Origin: Geodermatophilus sp. YIM 151500
GTDB lineage: Bacteria > Actinomycetota > Actinomycetes > Mycobacteriales > Geodermatophilaceae
Length of the DNA stretch: 64,000 nt
Assembly (NCBI RefSeq): GCF_025716945.1
Contig: NZ_JAOVZT010000005.1
Location: 1 to 64,000, forward strand
Direction of reading: 5' to 3'
Shown here piece by piece: positions 51,241 through 60,406 of the stretch. Position 1 is the stretch's first letter; the number at the start of each line of letters is the position of its first letter. The position numbers were made by a program, and so were the translations under genes. The notes below the pieces were generated by a model. The model had not been told where the DNA came from and did no database searches. It worked only from the letters and a program-made list of their open reading frames with translations.

Positions 51241-52338
51241 ATGTCGTTGCCACGAACGATGGCCGCCGTCCTCCTCACCGGCCACGGCGGGTTGGAGAAG
51301 CTCGAGTACCGGACGGACGTACCCGTTCCCCGCCCCGGGAAGGGGGAGGTGCTCATCCAGGTCGCCGCCGCCGGGATCAACAACACGGACGTGAACACGC
51401 GGATCGGCTGGTACTCGAAGGCGGTCAGCTCCGCGACCGGAGAGGGCGGAGCAGCGGGGTTCGACGCCGTCGACGACGTCGACGCCACGTGGTCGGGCAC
51501 GGCCCTCGAGTTCCCCCGCATCCAGGGTGCGGACGTCTGCGGTCGGATCGTCGACGTGGGGGAGGGGGTCTCCCAAGACCGCATCGGCGAACGGGTCCTC
51601 GTCCGCACCATGCTCCGCGCGCCGGTCGACCACCGGCCGTTCGAGTGCTGGACCTTCGGCAGCGAGTGCGACGGTGGGTTCGCGCAGTTCACGGTCGCTC
51701 CCTCTCGGGAGACGTATGCCGTGCGCAGCGACTGGAGCGACGAGGAACTCGCGGCTGTGCCCTGCGCCTACTCCACGGCGGAGAACATGCTGCACAGAGC
51801 CGCCGTGGGGGCGGAGCGGGTGCTGGTCACGGGCGCCTCGGGGGGAGTGGGACTCGCCGCGGTGCAGCTCGCCAAGCGCCGGGGCGCGACGGTCACCGCG
51901 GTGTGCTCGGCCGCGAAGGCCGCCGACGTGACCGCACAGGGCGCTGATCGGACCGTCGATCGCGGCGAGGACCTGGTCGGCACCCTCGGCAGGGCATCCG
52001 TCGACGTCGTCATCGATCTCGTCGGCGGTCCCCAGTTCCCGGAGTTGCTGGACCTGTTGCGGCCAGGTGGTCGATACGCCATCGCGGGCGCCATCGGAGG
52101 ACCGATCGCGGAGATCGACCTGCGCACGCTGTACCTCAAGGACCTCTCGCTCTTCGGCTGCACGTTCCAGCAGGACGAGGTCTTCGAGAACCTGGTCGGC
52201 TACGTCGAACGCGGCGAGATCCGACCGGTCGTCTCGCGCACATACCCCCTGGAGGAGATCGCCTCCGCGCAGGAGGCCTTCCTGACCAAGGGGCACACCG
52301 GGAAGCTGGTGCTTGTCCCGCCCGGTTCGGCGGCCTGA
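51241..52338 (+). CDS. Zinc-type alcohol dehydrogenase / quinone oxidoreductase family
   Basis: 365 residues of MDR fold: an N-terminal GroES-like domain (GGLEKLEYRTDVPVPRPGKGEVLIQVAAAGINNTDVNTR), the nucleotide fold with VLVTGASGGVGLAAVQLAKRRGA, and a closing EEIASAQEAFLTKGHTGKLVL. Zinc-binding residues typical of true alcohol dehydrogenases are not clear, so a quinone- or enone-reductase activity is equally likely. ATG 51241 with GGGGAGG upstream. Same operon as ribBA and the enolase-superfamily gene. Confidence 0.9.
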   Translation: MSLPRTMAAVLLTGHGGLEKLEYRTDVPVPRPGKGEVLIQVAAAGINNTDVNTRIGWYSKAVSSATGEGGAAGFDAVDDVDATWSGTALEFPRIQGADVCGRIVDVGEGVSQDRIGERVLVRTMLRAPVDHRPFECWTFGSECDGGFAQFTVAPSRETYAVRSDWSDEELAAVPCAYSTAENMLHRAAVGAERVLVTGASGGVGLAAVQLAKRRGATVTAVCSAAKAADVTAQGADRTVDRGEDLVGTLGRASVDVVIDLVGGPQFPELLDLLRPGGRYAIAGAIGGPIAEIDLRTLYLKDLSLFGCTFQQDEVFENLVGYVERGEIRPVVSRTYPLEEIASAQEAFLTKGHTGKLVLVPPGSAA

Positions 52339-52379
52339 CCACACCCACGTCCGTCAGTCCACCGAGGGGAGAGGAACAC

Positions 52380-53504
52380 GTGAAGATCTCGCGGATCGAG
52401 CTCTACACCACCACGTTGCCGTACTCGGGCGGGGTGTACCGGCTCTCATCCGGCCGGACGTACGAGTCGTTCGACGCCTCCATCATCCGCATCACCTGCG
52501 ACGACGGCACCGAGGGCTGGGGGGAGAGCACGCCGTTCGGATCGACCTACATCGCCGCCCACTCGCTGGGGACGCGCGCCGGCATCGCCGAGCTGGCGCC
52601 TGCGCTCCTGGGGCGGGACCCCCGGCAGACCGACCGGATCGCCGACCTGATGGACAGCACCCTGGTCGGTCACAACCACGCCAAGACCCCTTTCGACGTC
52701 GCGTGCTGGGACGCCTTCGGCAAGTCGGTCGGCCTCCCGGTGTGCGACCTCCTCGGTGGCTCCACGGACGTCCCGATGCCGATGATCTCCTCGATCCACG
52801 CCGGCGATCCGGAGGAGATGCGCGCACGGGTGGCCGACCACCGCGGCAGGGGGTACCGGGGTCACTCGATCAAGATCGGCGCTCTGGACGCCGAAGGCGG
52901 CCCCTCGCTCGATGCCGAGCGCATCACCGCGTGCCTAGCCGACCGGCGCCCGGGGGAGTTCTTCCTGGTCGACGCCAACGGTGGGCTCCTCCCGGAGACG
53001 GCGCTGCGCATGATCCATCTGCTGCCCTCCGGCCTGGACTTCGTCCTCGAAGCGCCGTGCGCCACGTGGCGGGAGACGATCTCCCTCCGCCGCCGGTGTC
53101 CGTTCCCCATCGTGGTCGACGAGCTGGCCCAGCTCGACGGGGACATCGCCCTGATCGCGGCACAGGACGTGGCCGACGGAATCGGGCTGAAGATCTCCAA
53201 GGCCGGCGGGTTGACCCCGGGTCGACGCCACCGGGACATCGCCCGTGCCGCCGGACTCACCGTCAGCGTGCAGGACACCGTCGGGTCGTCGATCGCCTTC
53301 GCCGCGATCGTCCACCTGGGCGCCACCGTGCCGACGCGACTGCTCCGGTGCGTCCTGAACTGCGAGGACATGGTCAGGCTCAAGACAGCGCACGTCGACG
53401 CCCAGTTCACCGAGGACGGTGTGCTGCCCGCCGGTTCACCAGGTCTGGGACTCACGGTGGACGAGGACGTCCTCGGCGATCCGGACATGACCTGGGGCGA
53501 CTAG
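52380..53504 (+). CDS. Enolase-superfamily enzyme (mandelate racemase / MLE type)
   Basis: 374 residues: a capping domain (MKISRIELYTTTLPYSGG, GWGESTPFGSTYIAAHSLG) and a barrel with metal ligands in VDANGG, LEAPC and VVDELAQ. Acid-base lysines are in HSIKIG (only one Lys of the usual KxK) and in LKISKAGGLT, the position used by muconate lactonising and dipeptide-epimerase types. The overall look resembles hydroxyproline-betaine epimerases and cis-3-hydroxyproline dehydratases, but this is recall of family features, not a search. GTG 52380, AGGGGAGAGG upstream. Ends in TAG. Confidence 0.88.
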   Translation: MKISRIELYTTTLPYSGGVYRLSSGRTYESFDASIIRITCDDGTEGWGESTPFGSTYIAAHSLGTRAGIAELAPALLGRDPRQTDRIADLMDSTLVGHNHAKTPFDVACWDAFGKSVGLPVCDLLGGSTDVPMPMISSIHAGDPEEMRARVADHRGRGYRGHSIKIGALDAEGGPSLDAERITACLADRRPGEFFLVDANGGLLPETALRMIHLLPSGLDFVLEAPCATWRETISLRRRCPFPIVVDELAQLDGDIALIAAQDVADGIGLKISKAGGLTPGRRHRDIARAAGLTVSVQDTVGSSIAFAAIVHLGATVPTRLLRCVLNCEDMVRLKTAHVDAQFTEDGVLPAGSPGLGLTVDEDVLGDPDMTWGD

Positions 53505-54104
53505 GGGCTCGTCCCGGACGCCGCGCACCCGGCGGCTGCCAGGAGCACCCTGGTCCCCGCGGTCGTGGCCTGGACCCGACTCGTCGGGGTCGCCGACGTC
53601 GGCCTGGCCCCACAACAAGGGTTCGGCTGCGGCGCTCCTCGAAGCCGGTGGACACAGCGGGTCAACTGGGTCCCGGTGTCAGCGGTCGTCCGGCAGGCAA
53701 ACGGTGCGGCGTGGGCGTCCAGCTCGGCGGTGTGCGGTCCTCTGGCCTTCACCACCTTGCGCGTGCCAGGGCGAGTCCGCCCCGATCCGGAGGAGTCCGG
53801 CGGCTGGACATGCCATGCCCGCGCCCGTCCAGAACACCGAGTTCTCCGACGGACCGGGATCAGACACGGCCGGACGCATCGGGCCCGGCGGTGAACGCAC
53901 CGGCGACACGAGACCTGGGACGGCGTGGCCTGCGGGCCGGCGGTGCTCCCGTCGCGACGCTTCGCGTCCGCTGGCCAACGGAGCGCCGCGGGGGTTCTCG
54001 CTCCCCTGGATCATCCCGACCACGCGGGCCCAACCGGCCGGACCGGCACGTTTCCTGCCGTCCGGTCATGCAGTGGCCGGCCGGGGAGCGACGCGACAGG
54101 TGTG
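53505..54104. other. 600-bp region without recognisable genes
   Basis: Between the enolase-family gene and the monooxygenase promoter. No reading frame has a family match or a believable ribosome site; codon pattern in all frames is shadow-like. It may hold a decayed gene. A terminator could not be identified. Confidence 0.5.
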
Positions 54105-54171
54105 TTGACGGCCACACATCCCATCTCTACAGTTGTGTTCACCACATGGACGCGGTGTTCATCATTTGAAC
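54105..54171 (+). promoter_or_regulatory. Monooxygenase promoter with two IclR-type dyads
   Basis: -35 TTGACG (54105-54110), 17-base spacer, -10 TACAGT (54128-54133). Dyads: GTTCA-CCACA-TGGAC (54137-54151) and GTTCA-TCATT-TGAAC (54157-54171, perfect), 20 bases apart. The second ends 11 bases before the ATG. This is the clearest of the four tandem-dyad promoters. Confidence 0.78.
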
Positions 54172-54182
54172 GGAGCTTGACG

Positions 54183-55568
54183 ATGACTCGACGCATGGCG
54201 CTGTTTGCCTTCGACTTCCAGGGGCCGGCTCACCTGTCGGCGGGTCTCTGGCGGCACGAGCAGGACCAGGGGCACCGGTACACGGACCTGCGGTACTGGA
54301 CCGACTACGCCCGGCTGCTCGAGCAGGCCCGGTTCGACGGCATCTTCTTCGCCGACAACGTCGGCTACCACGACGTCTACGAGGGCAAGGCCGATGCGGC
54401 GCTCGCCGACGCCGCGCAGATCCCGGCGAACGACCCCCTCCTGACCGTGTCGGGGATGGCCGCTGTCACTGAGAACCTCTGCTTCGGCGTGACCGGGTCG
54501 ACCTCCTACGAGCACCCGTACGCGCTGGCCCGCCGGTTCAGCACCCTGGACCACCTCACCAACGGCCGGGTGGGCTGGAACCTGGTGACCTCCTACGCCG
54601 ACAGCGCCGCCCGCAACCTCGGCACGGGGCAGCAGGTCCCCCACGACGAGCGGTACGACATGGCCGCGGAGTACCTCGAGGTCTGCTACAAGCTGTGGGA
54701 GGGGTCCTGGGAGGACGACGCCGTCGTCCGCGACCGGGCCAAGGGCGTCTACGCCGACCCGCGCCGGGTGCACGACATCGCCCACCACGGCAAGTACTTC
54801 ACCGTCCCCGGGTTCCACCTGTGCGAGCCCTCGCCGCAGCGCACCCCGGTGATCTTCCAGGCCGGCGGCTCCTCGAAGGGGCAGCGGCTGGCGGCCAGTA
54901 GCGCCGAGGCGGTCTTCGTCAACGCCGTGTCCATCCCCGCCCTCAAGCGGCAGGTCGACAAGCTGCGCGAGCTGGCCGCCGAGGCCGGGCGTGACCCGCA
55001 GAACGTGAAGGTGCTGCAGATGCTCAACGTCGTCTGCGCGCCGACCGACGAGGCGGCCCACGCCAAGTTCGAGGAGTACCGGAAGCTGGTGAGCTACTCC
55101 GGGGCGATGGCCCGCTACAGCGGCTGGACCGGCCTGGACATGTCCCAGTTCGACCCCGACGTGCCGCTCAAGCACGTGAAAACCAACGCCGGGCAAACCA
55201 TGGTCGACCTGTTCTCGAAGATGGACCCCGACAAGGAGTGGACGCCCCGGGACATCGCCGAGTTCATCGGGATCGGCGGCACCGGTCCCACCATCGTGGG
55301 TTCCCCGAGCACGGTGGCGGACGAGCTGACCCGGTGGATGGACGAGACCGGCATCGCCGGCTACAACCTCGGCCACGCGGTCAAGTACCGGGACATCGCC
55401 GACTTCGTCGAGCTGGTCGTCCCCGAGCTGCAGCGCCGCGGGACCATGTGGACCGAGTACGAGGGCTCCACGCTGCGCGAGAAGCTGTACGGCCCAGGCG
55501 CCGTCCGCCTGCGCGACGACCACCCCGGCCACCGCTTCGCCGCGCCCGCCGTCGGCGCCGCGCGCTGA
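54183..55568 (+). CDS. FMN-dependent monooxygenase (NtaA/SnaA/DszA type, LLM class)
   Basis: 461 residues of luciferase-like barrel: an early WRHEQDQGHRYTDLRYWTDYA, GIFFADNVG, FSTLDHLTNGRVGWNLVTSY, AAEYLEVCYKLWEGSW, and the FMN phosphate region QAGGSSKGQRLAASSAEAVF. NtaA/DszA enzymes use FMNH2 supplied by a separate reductase to oxidise C-N or C-S bonds; flavin reductases at 57495 and 43962 could serve. ATG 54183 with GGAG upstream. First gene of an IclR-dyad operon. Confidence 0.93.
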   Translation: MTRRMALFAFDFQGPAHLSAGLWRHEQDQGHRYTDLRYWTDYARLLEQARFDGIFFADNVGYHDVYEGKADAALADAAQIPANDPLLTVSGMAAVTENLCFGVTGSTSYEHPYALARRFSTLDHLTNGRVGWNLVTSYADSAARNLGTGQQVPHDERYDMAAEYLEVCYKLWEGSWEDDAVVRDRAKGVYADPRRVHDIAHHGKYFTVPGFHLCEPSPQRTPVIFQAGGSSKGQRLAASSAEAVFVNAVSIPALKRQVDKLRELAAEAGRDPQNVKVLQMLNVVCAPTDEAAHAKFEEYRKLVSYSGAMARYSGWTGLDMSQFDPDVPLKHVKTNAGQTMVDLFSKMDPDKEWTPRDIAEFIGIGGTGPTIVGSPSTVADELTRWMDETGIAGYNLGHAVKYRDIADFVELVVPELQRRGTMWTEYEGSTLREKLYGPGAVRLRDDHPGHRFAAPAVGAAR

Positions 55569-55587
55569 GACCACTGCCGGCACCCGC

Positions 55588-55633
55588 CTCCCGCCCTGCT
55601 CCCCGCGCACCAGCCGCGGGAGCGGGGCGGGAG
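55588..55633 (+). terminator. Hairpin between monooxygenase and hydratase genes
   Basis: Arms 55588-55607 and 55615-55633 pair over about 18 positions with one mismatch and one bulge (CTCCCGCCC against GGGCGGGAG at the base). It may attenuate or process the transcript; the next ribosome site follows directly. Confidence 0.55.
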
Positions 55634-55654
55634 CGACCCTGGAGGGACCCACCG

Positions 55655-56437
55655 ATGCAGACCACCGAGCTCCACGACGTCGCGGCCGCCCTGCGCACCG
55701 CCCGAGCGACCGGCGAACCGATCCCGGCACCCACCAAGAACTGGCCAGCCCTCGACGCCGACGCCGGCTTCGAGGTCCAGCGCATCAACGTCGACGACGC
55801 CGTCGCCCACGGCGACCGCGTGGTCGGGTACAAGCTCGGCAACATCGCGAAGGTCATGCAGGACGCCTTCGGGCTCGACCAGCCCGACTACGGGTACCTG
55901 CTCGCCAGCACCTTCGCCTACGAGGGCACCGCACTCGCGCGCGAGCGGTTCATCGAACCGTTCGTCGAACTCGAGCCGGCCTTCGTCCTGCGCGGCAGGC
56001 TCGGGGGCCCCCACACCACCGTCGCCGACGTGGTCAACGCGATCGAGTACGCAGTCCCCGCGATCGAGGTCATCGACTCCCGCGTCCAGAACTGGGCGAT
56101 CAGCCTCCCGGACACGCTGGCCGACAACGGGTCCACCGGGGCGGTCATCCTCGGCGGGACCCCCCGGCACATCACCGATCTCACCCTGCGCGACACCCGG
56201 GGCACCCTGTACTTCAACGGGCGCGAGGTCATCGCCGGGAACACCGGCAACATCCTCGGGAACCCGCTGTCCGCTGTCGCTTGGCTCTGCAACCGGCTCG
56301 CCGCCTACGACGTCGAGTTCAACCCCGGGCAGGTGATCCTGCCGGGCAGCTGCCTGCAGGCGGTCCCGATGAAGCAGGCCGGGCGCTGGTCCGGCACGTT
56401 CGAGGGCTGGGGAACGGTCGAGTTCGACGTCTCCTGA
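55655..56437 (+). CDS. 2-keto-4-pentenoate hydratase-like protein
   Basis: 260 residues of the MhpD/FAH-like fold: VGYKLGNIAKVMQDAFGLDQPDYGYLLAS, FVELEPAFVLRG with metal-ligand Glu residues, AIEVIDSRVQNW, NTGNILGNPLSAVAWLCNRL, and LPGSCLQAVPMKQ. Relatives add water to, or decarboxylate, 2-keto-4-enoic acids in meta-cleavage-type pathways. It pairs logically with the FAH-family enzyme at 44501. ATG 55655 with GGAGGGA. Confidence 0.9.
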   Translation: MQTTELHDVAAALRTARATGEPIPAPTKNWPALDADAGFEVQRINVDDAVAHGDRVVGYKLGNIAKVMQDAFGLDQPDYGYLLASTFAYEGTALARERFIEPFVELEPAFVLRGRLGGPHTTVADVVNAIEYAVPAIEVIDSRVQNWAISLPDTLADNGSTGAVILGGTPRHITDLTLRDTRGTLYFNGREVIAGNTGNILGNPLSAVAWLCNRLAAYDVEFNPGQVILPGSCLQAVPMKQAGRWSGTFEGWGTVEFDVS

Positions 56438-56444
56438 CTCCGGC

Positions 56445-56480
56445 GGCGGAGGGGGTCGGCATCGTCCAGCCCCCTCCGCC
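56445..56480 (+). terminator. 11-bp hairpin after hydratase gene
   Basis: GGCGGAGGGGG (56445-56455) and CCCCCTCCGCC (56470-56480), perfect, 14-base loop, 8 bases after the stop. The thioesterase start follows at 56508. Confidence 0.6.
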
Positions 56481-56507
56481 GAGCCGACCGTTCCGTATGA
56501 GGAGTCC

Positions 56508-57062
56508 ATGACCGAGTCGGCAGAGCTGGCGTCACCGGGTTCACCAGAGACCGTGGACGCGGACCGGCACCGGCTGTCGATGACGATCCTGATGACGCCG
56601 GACATGTCCAACTTCGCCGGCAACGTGCACGGCGGCATCCTGCTGAAGTACCTCGACCAGGTCGCCTACACCTGCGCCACCCGCTGGGCCCGCGCCTACG
56701 CGGTCACGCTCTCGGTGGACCAGGTCGTCTTCCGCGAGCCCATCCACGTCGGCGAGCTGGTCACCTTCGACGCGAGCGTCAACCGCACCGGCCGCACGTC
56801 GATGGAGGTCGGCGTGCGGGTGACCACGCAGGACCTCGTCTCCCAGACGGTCCGGCACACCAACAGCAGCTACTTCACGATGGTCGCCATCGGCTCCGAC
56901 GGCAGGCCGGTGCCGGTACCGCCCTGGCAGCCGCGGACGCCCGAGGAGCGTCGCCGGCACGACGCCGCCGAGCGGCGCAGCCGGCTGCGGCAGGAGATCA
57001 ACCGGGCTGGGACGGAAATCAAGCAGACCTCGTACGACGAGGAGATGGCAGGTCAGGGGTAG
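56508..57062 (+). CDS. Acyl-CoA thioesterase (YciA/hot-dog type)
   Basis: 184 residues: MTILMTPDMSNFAGNVHGGILLKYLDQVAY is the hot-dog signature with the catalytic Asn/Asp region, followed by ARAYAVTLSVDQVVFREPIHVGELVTFDASV. It would release a pathway acid from CoA or prevent CoA trapping. C-terminal 40 residues are a charged helix. Ends in TAG. Confidence 0.9.
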   Translation: MTESAELASPGSPETVDADRHRLSMTILMTPDMSNFAGNVHGGILLKYLDQVAYTCATRWARAYAVTLSVDQVVFREPIHVGELVTFDASVNRTGRTSMEVGVRVTTQDLVSQTVRHTNSSYFTMVAIGSDGRPVPVPPWQPRTPEERRRHDAAERRSRLRQEINRAGTEIKQTSYDEEMAGQG

Positions 57063-57161
57063 TCGCGCCGCCCGCGGCGTCGCTCGGAGCAGACGCCCGG
57101 GGAGGCCGTACCGCGCGTAGCGCCCGCCCCCATACGACGCGCGGGACAGGGGAGCGGCCGC

Positions 57162-57195
57162 TGTGCGCAGCCCTCCATTGTGCGCAGCCCTCCAT
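57162..57195. repeat. 17-bp perfect tandem duplication
   Basis: TGTGCGCAGCCCTCCAT occurs at 57162-57178 and again at 57179-57195, in the 430-base gap between the thioesterase and flavin-reductase genes. No coding role; probably a slippage event. The rest of the gap up to the -35 shows nothing recognisable. Confidence 0.7.
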
Positions 57196-57350
57196 AGCTG
57201 GGGAGGTGCCGAGTACCCGCCGCGTCGGGTGTGCCACGTACGTGGGCCCAGTGCGGACGACGGTGTCCGGCCGCGACCTACCGGCCAAGCACGGGAAGCG
57301 CGCCCTGTCCAGCTGCCGCGCCGACGCCGCCGATACGAGTGAACCGACTC

Positions 57351-57416
57351 TTGACTGCGTGATGAGACTCACGCTACCGTAGTTCATCCAGTGAACGGCG
57401 CGTCCAATTAACGAAC
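57351..57416 (+). promoter_or_regulatory. Flavin-reductase operon promoter with two IclR-type dyads
   Basis: -35 TTGACT (57351-57356), 18-base spacer, -10 TACCGT (57375-57380). Dyads: GTTCA-TCCAG-TGAAC (57382-57396, perfect) and GTCCA-ATTAA-CGAAC (57402-57416), 20 bases apart. Same layout as the other three promoters. Confidence 0.75.
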
Positions 57417-57494
57417 GTGTAGCCCCACGCGAAGTGGATGCAATTCCTAGCGCTCGCGCTGGATCCCCCTTCACTGCCCAACTGGAGTCAGACC

Positions 57495-58022
57495 ATGAGC
57501 AACCTGACAGCACCCATCACTCCCGAGCACTACCGCAAGGTGATGGGGCGCCTGCCCACCGGGGTGGTGGCCATCACCGGGGTGGACGACGACGGCAACG
57601 ACCTCGGGTTCATCGTCGGGACCTTCGGTGCCCTGTCCCTAGAGCCGCCCATCGTCACCTTCAGCGTCGGGCACACCTCCTCAAGCTGGCCGAGGATCCG
57701 CCGCCGGCAGGTGTTCACCGCCAACGTGCTCTCCAGCACCCAGGTCGGCGAGTGCCGAGCCCTGGCGGGCAAGGGGCCGGGGAAGTTCGAGTCGGTCGCC
57801 TACACCGCCGGCCCGCTCGGCGCGCCCCGCCTCCGCGACTCGATCGCCTGGATCGACTGCACCGTCCAGGCCGAGGTCCTCGTCGGCGACCACTTCATGG
57901 TGATCGGGACCGTCGGGGCCATGGAAGCCGCGGACGGCGAGCCCCTGCTGTTCCAGGCCGGCCAGTTCGGTACCTACCAGCCGCTCGGCCCCGTGCCGAG
58001 CCCCGCAACGACAGGAGCCTGA
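57495..58022 (+). CDS. Flavin reductase (HpaC-like)
   Basis: 175 residues of the flavin-reductase-like domain: YRKVMGRLPTGVVAITGVDDDGN, PPIVTFSVGHTSSSWPRI, FTANVLSS, and WIDCTVQAEVLVGDHFMVIGTV. It reduces FMN with NAD(P)H and passes it to a partner oxygenase, here most likely the monooxygenase at 54183. ATG 57495 with GGAG 8 bases upstream; a longer reading is not needed. Confidence 0.93.
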   Translation: MSNLTAPITPEHYRKVMGRLPTGVVAITGVDDDGNDLGFIVGTFGALSLEPPIVTFSVGHTSSSWPRIRRRQVFTANVLSSTQVGECRALAGKGPGKFESVAYTAGPLGAPRLRDSIAWIDCTVQAEVLVGDHFMVIGTVGAMEAADGEPLLFQAGQFGTYQPLGPVPSPATTGA

Positions 58023-58026
58023 GGAC

Positions 58027-58443
58027 ATGGACAAGAACCGGACCGAGTTCGTCCTCGACGCCTGGCGAGCCGCCTGGGGCAACGGCGAGGTTGACGCCTT
58101 CGAGCGGATCCTCGCCCCCGGGTACGTGCGGCACACGAAGTCCGGGGACGAGGACGTCGAGAAGCTGCGCCAGGCCATCAACGACTCCCGGGCGGCCTTC
58201 CCCGATCTCGTCACGGAGATCCTGCAGAGCGTCGAGCAGGACGACATGGTCGCAATCCGTTGGACCAGCCACGGCACCCACACCGGCTCCTTCATGGGAG
58301 TGCCCTCCACCGACCGGACGGTCACCGTCTACGGAGCCAGCTTCTGCCGGTTCGCCGACGGGCTGCTCGCCGAGGAGTGGGTGGTGTGGGACCCCCGAGA
58401 GCTTCTCAGCGCCATGAGCATCCTGACCGTCCCCCATGAGTGA
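58027..58443 (+). CDS. SnoaL-like / ester cyclase family protein
   Basis: 138 residues of NTF2 fold: FVLDAWRAAWGNGEVDAFERILAPGYVRH, a central DLVTEILQSVEQDDMVAIRWTSHGTHTG, and DGLLAEEWVVWD. SnoaL-like enzymes perform cyclisation, hydration or isomerisation of small acids. The gene starts 4 bases after the flavin reductase. Confidence 0.87.
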   Translation: MDKNRTEFVLDAWRAAWGNGEVDAFERILAPGYVRHTKSGDEDVEKLRQAINDSRAAFPDLVTEILQSVEQDDMVAIRWTSHGTHTGSFMGVPSTDRTVTVYGASFCRFADGLLAEEWVVWDPRELLSAMSILTVPHE

Positions 58444-58498
58444 TGCCCTCACCGACGCCGAGCACCGACCGTGCACCGCAGCATTGGAGGAGATCCGC

Positions 58499-60013
58499 AT
58501 GTCCGACGTCGTGAGCTTCGAACCGCGCACCGGGGAGGTCGCGGAAGTCGTCGCGCCGGAGACGACCGGCGAGGAAGTCGACCGGCTCTGCGCTGCGGCG
58601 CTGGCCGCAGCGCCCGCCCTAGACGAGTTGGGCCGGGCCGGCCGGGCCGCGCTGCTGCGGGCCCTGGCCGACGCTGTGGAGAGCCGGCGCGACGGAATCG
58701 TGACCGTCGCTGACCGGGAGACCGCACTGGGCGCCACCCGGCTCAACGGCGAGCTCACCCGAACCTGCTACCAGCTGCGGCTGTTCGCCGAGGTGCTCGA
58801 GGAGGGCAGCTACCTCGAGGCGGCCATCGACCACGCCGGGGACACCCCGATGGGGCCACGCCCGGACCTGCGCCGGATGCTCGTCCCGATCGGCCCGGTC
58901 GCCGTGTTCGGGGCCAGCAACTTCCCGCTAGCCTTCTCCGTGCCCGGCGGCGACACCGCCTCGGCGCTCGCGGCCGGCTGCCCCGTCGTCGTCAAGGCGC
59001 ACAGCTCGCACCCGGCCACGTCCCGGCTGTGCTTCGACGTGATGCTCGCCGCCGCCCGTGAGGCCGGCGCGCCCGACGGCACGCTCGGCATCGTGTTCGG
59101 CCAGCAGGCCGGCGCGGACCTGGTCGCCCACCCTGCTATCCGCGCCGTGGGTTTCACCGGCTCGGTCGGCGGCGGCCAGGCGCTGCTGCGGATCATCGAC
59201 CAGCGCCCCGACCCCATCCCCTTCTTCGGCGAGCTCTCCAGCCTCAACCCCATCGTCGTGACGCCGCAGGCCGCCGCCGAACGCGGCGAACAGGTCGGCC
59301 GCGAGCTGGTCGGCTCCTTCACCCTCGGCGCCGGCCAGTTCTGCACCAAGCCCGGTCTGGCCTTCGTGCCCGCCGGCCCCGACGGGGACCGGCTGGTCGA
59401 CGCCATGGCCGAGGCGGTCCGCGGCACCGGGGCGCAGGTTCTGCTCAACGAGGGCATCGCCGCCTCCTACGGCCGCATCTCCGATGGCCTGGCCGCGGCT
59501 GCGGGGGTAGAGGAGGTCGCGCGTGGCGGGGACCCCTCCGGGCAGGGGTTCGAGGCGGTGCCGCGGCTGCTGGTCGCCTCGGCCGGTGACCTGCCGCACG
59601 AGGTCACCGAGGAGTGCTTCGGCCCGGTGTCGGTCGTAGCGCGCTACGACGGGGAGAAGGAGTTGTTTGCCGCGCTGGACGCCATGCCGTCCTCGCTCAC
59701 CGCCACCGTGCTGCGCGGCGAGGAGGAGACGGACCTGCCGCTGGCCGTCTCGCAGGAGCTGCGCACCCGGGCCGGCCGGCTTGTCTACGACGCCTACCCG
59801 ACCGGGGTCGCGGTGTCCTGGGCGCAGCACCACGGCGGGCCGTGGCCGTCGACAAACTCGCAGCACACCTCGGTGGGGACGACGGCGATCCGGCGGTTCC
59901 TGCGCCCGGTCACCTGGCAGGGGGCGCCGCCAGAGGTGCTGCCGGCCGAGCTGACCGACGACTTCCGCGGCATCCCGCGCCGGGTCGACGGCACCCTCAA
60001 GCTGCCCCGGTGA
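58499..60013 (+). CDS. Aldehyde dehydrogenase, alpha-ketoglutaric semialdehyde type
   Basis: 504 residues of ALDH fold. VFGASNFPLAFSVPGGDTASALAAGCPVVVKAHSSHP is the signature of alpha-ketoglutaric semialdehyde (2,5-dioxovalerate) dehydrogenases; catalytic Glu245 (FFGELSSLNP) and Cys282 (GAGQFCTKPG). It would yield 2-oxoglutarate, a plausible pathway end. The ATG at 58499 with GGAGGAGAT is chosen over an in-frame ATG at 58436 that overlaps the SnoaL-like gene. Confidence 0.9.
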   Translation: MSDVVSFEPRTGEVAEVVAPETTGEEVDRLCAAALAAAPALDELGRAGRAALLRALADAVESRRDGIVTVADRETALGATRLNGELTRTCYQLRLFAEVLEEGSYLEAAIDHAGDTPMGPRPDLRRMLVPIGPVAVFGASNFPLAFSVPGGDTASALAAGCPVVVKAHSSHPATSRLCFDVMLAAAREAGAPDGTLGIVFGQQAGADLVAHPAIRAVGFTGSVGGGQALLRIIDQRPDPIPFFGELSSLNPIVVTPQAAAERGEQVGRELVGSFTLGAGQFCTKPGLAFVPAGPDGDRLVDAMAEAVRGTGAQVLLNEGIAASYGRISDGLAAAAGVEEVARGGDPSGQGFEAVPRLLVASAGDLPHEVTEECFGPVSVVARYDGEKELFAALDAMPSSLTATVLRGEEETDLPLAVSQELRTRAGRLVYDAYPTGVAVSWAQHHGGPWPSTNSQHTSVGTTAIRRFLRPVTWQGAPPEVLPAELTDDFRGIPRRVDGTLKLPR

Positions 60014-60406
60014 TCGAGGCGGCCGCCGAGGACGTGATGGCGATCCGTCGTGTGATCGACCCACCCGTGTGGGGGCAGGGTGACGCGATCGACCGGCGTC
60101 CGAGAAGGACCAGCACTCCGGCTATCGCGGTCAGGCCAATGGCGCGCGGCCGGGCATGGCTAACCAGAGCCTAGAAGCCAGCGATCCCGGCCGACGCGGC
60201 CAGCAAGACGAGCTGTAACGCAAATGCAGGGTGCAAAAATTCTCGGAGGCTCGGGCGCTCTAGGTCTGCCCGGCTCCTCAACCTTCCCAGCTCGTGAGTG
60301 AGTCCAGATCGAATGCCGCGGGGTCAGCTACCCGCAGACGTCGGCATGCGTTGCGCAGGAATGCGGCTGTATCCGGCAGTCGAGAACTCAACGAAAGAGA
60401 AGGAAC
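60014..60406. other. 393-bp gap before the BCCT gene
   Basis: Includes the AT-rich GTGCAAAAATTCTC near 60232. I found no GTTCA-N5-TGAAC dyad here, so the transporter appears to lie outside the IclR set. No gene or strong hairpin seen. Confidence 0.5.

Noticed and set aside
53505-54104. A gene in the gap before the monooxygenase
   Set aside because: Several open frames exist on both strands but none has family motifs, a ribosome site or the genome's third-position pattern.
60200-60406. IclR dyad upstream of the BCCT gene
   Set aside because: The closest string, GTCCA-GATCG-AATGC, fits only one half-site and has no partner 20 bases away.
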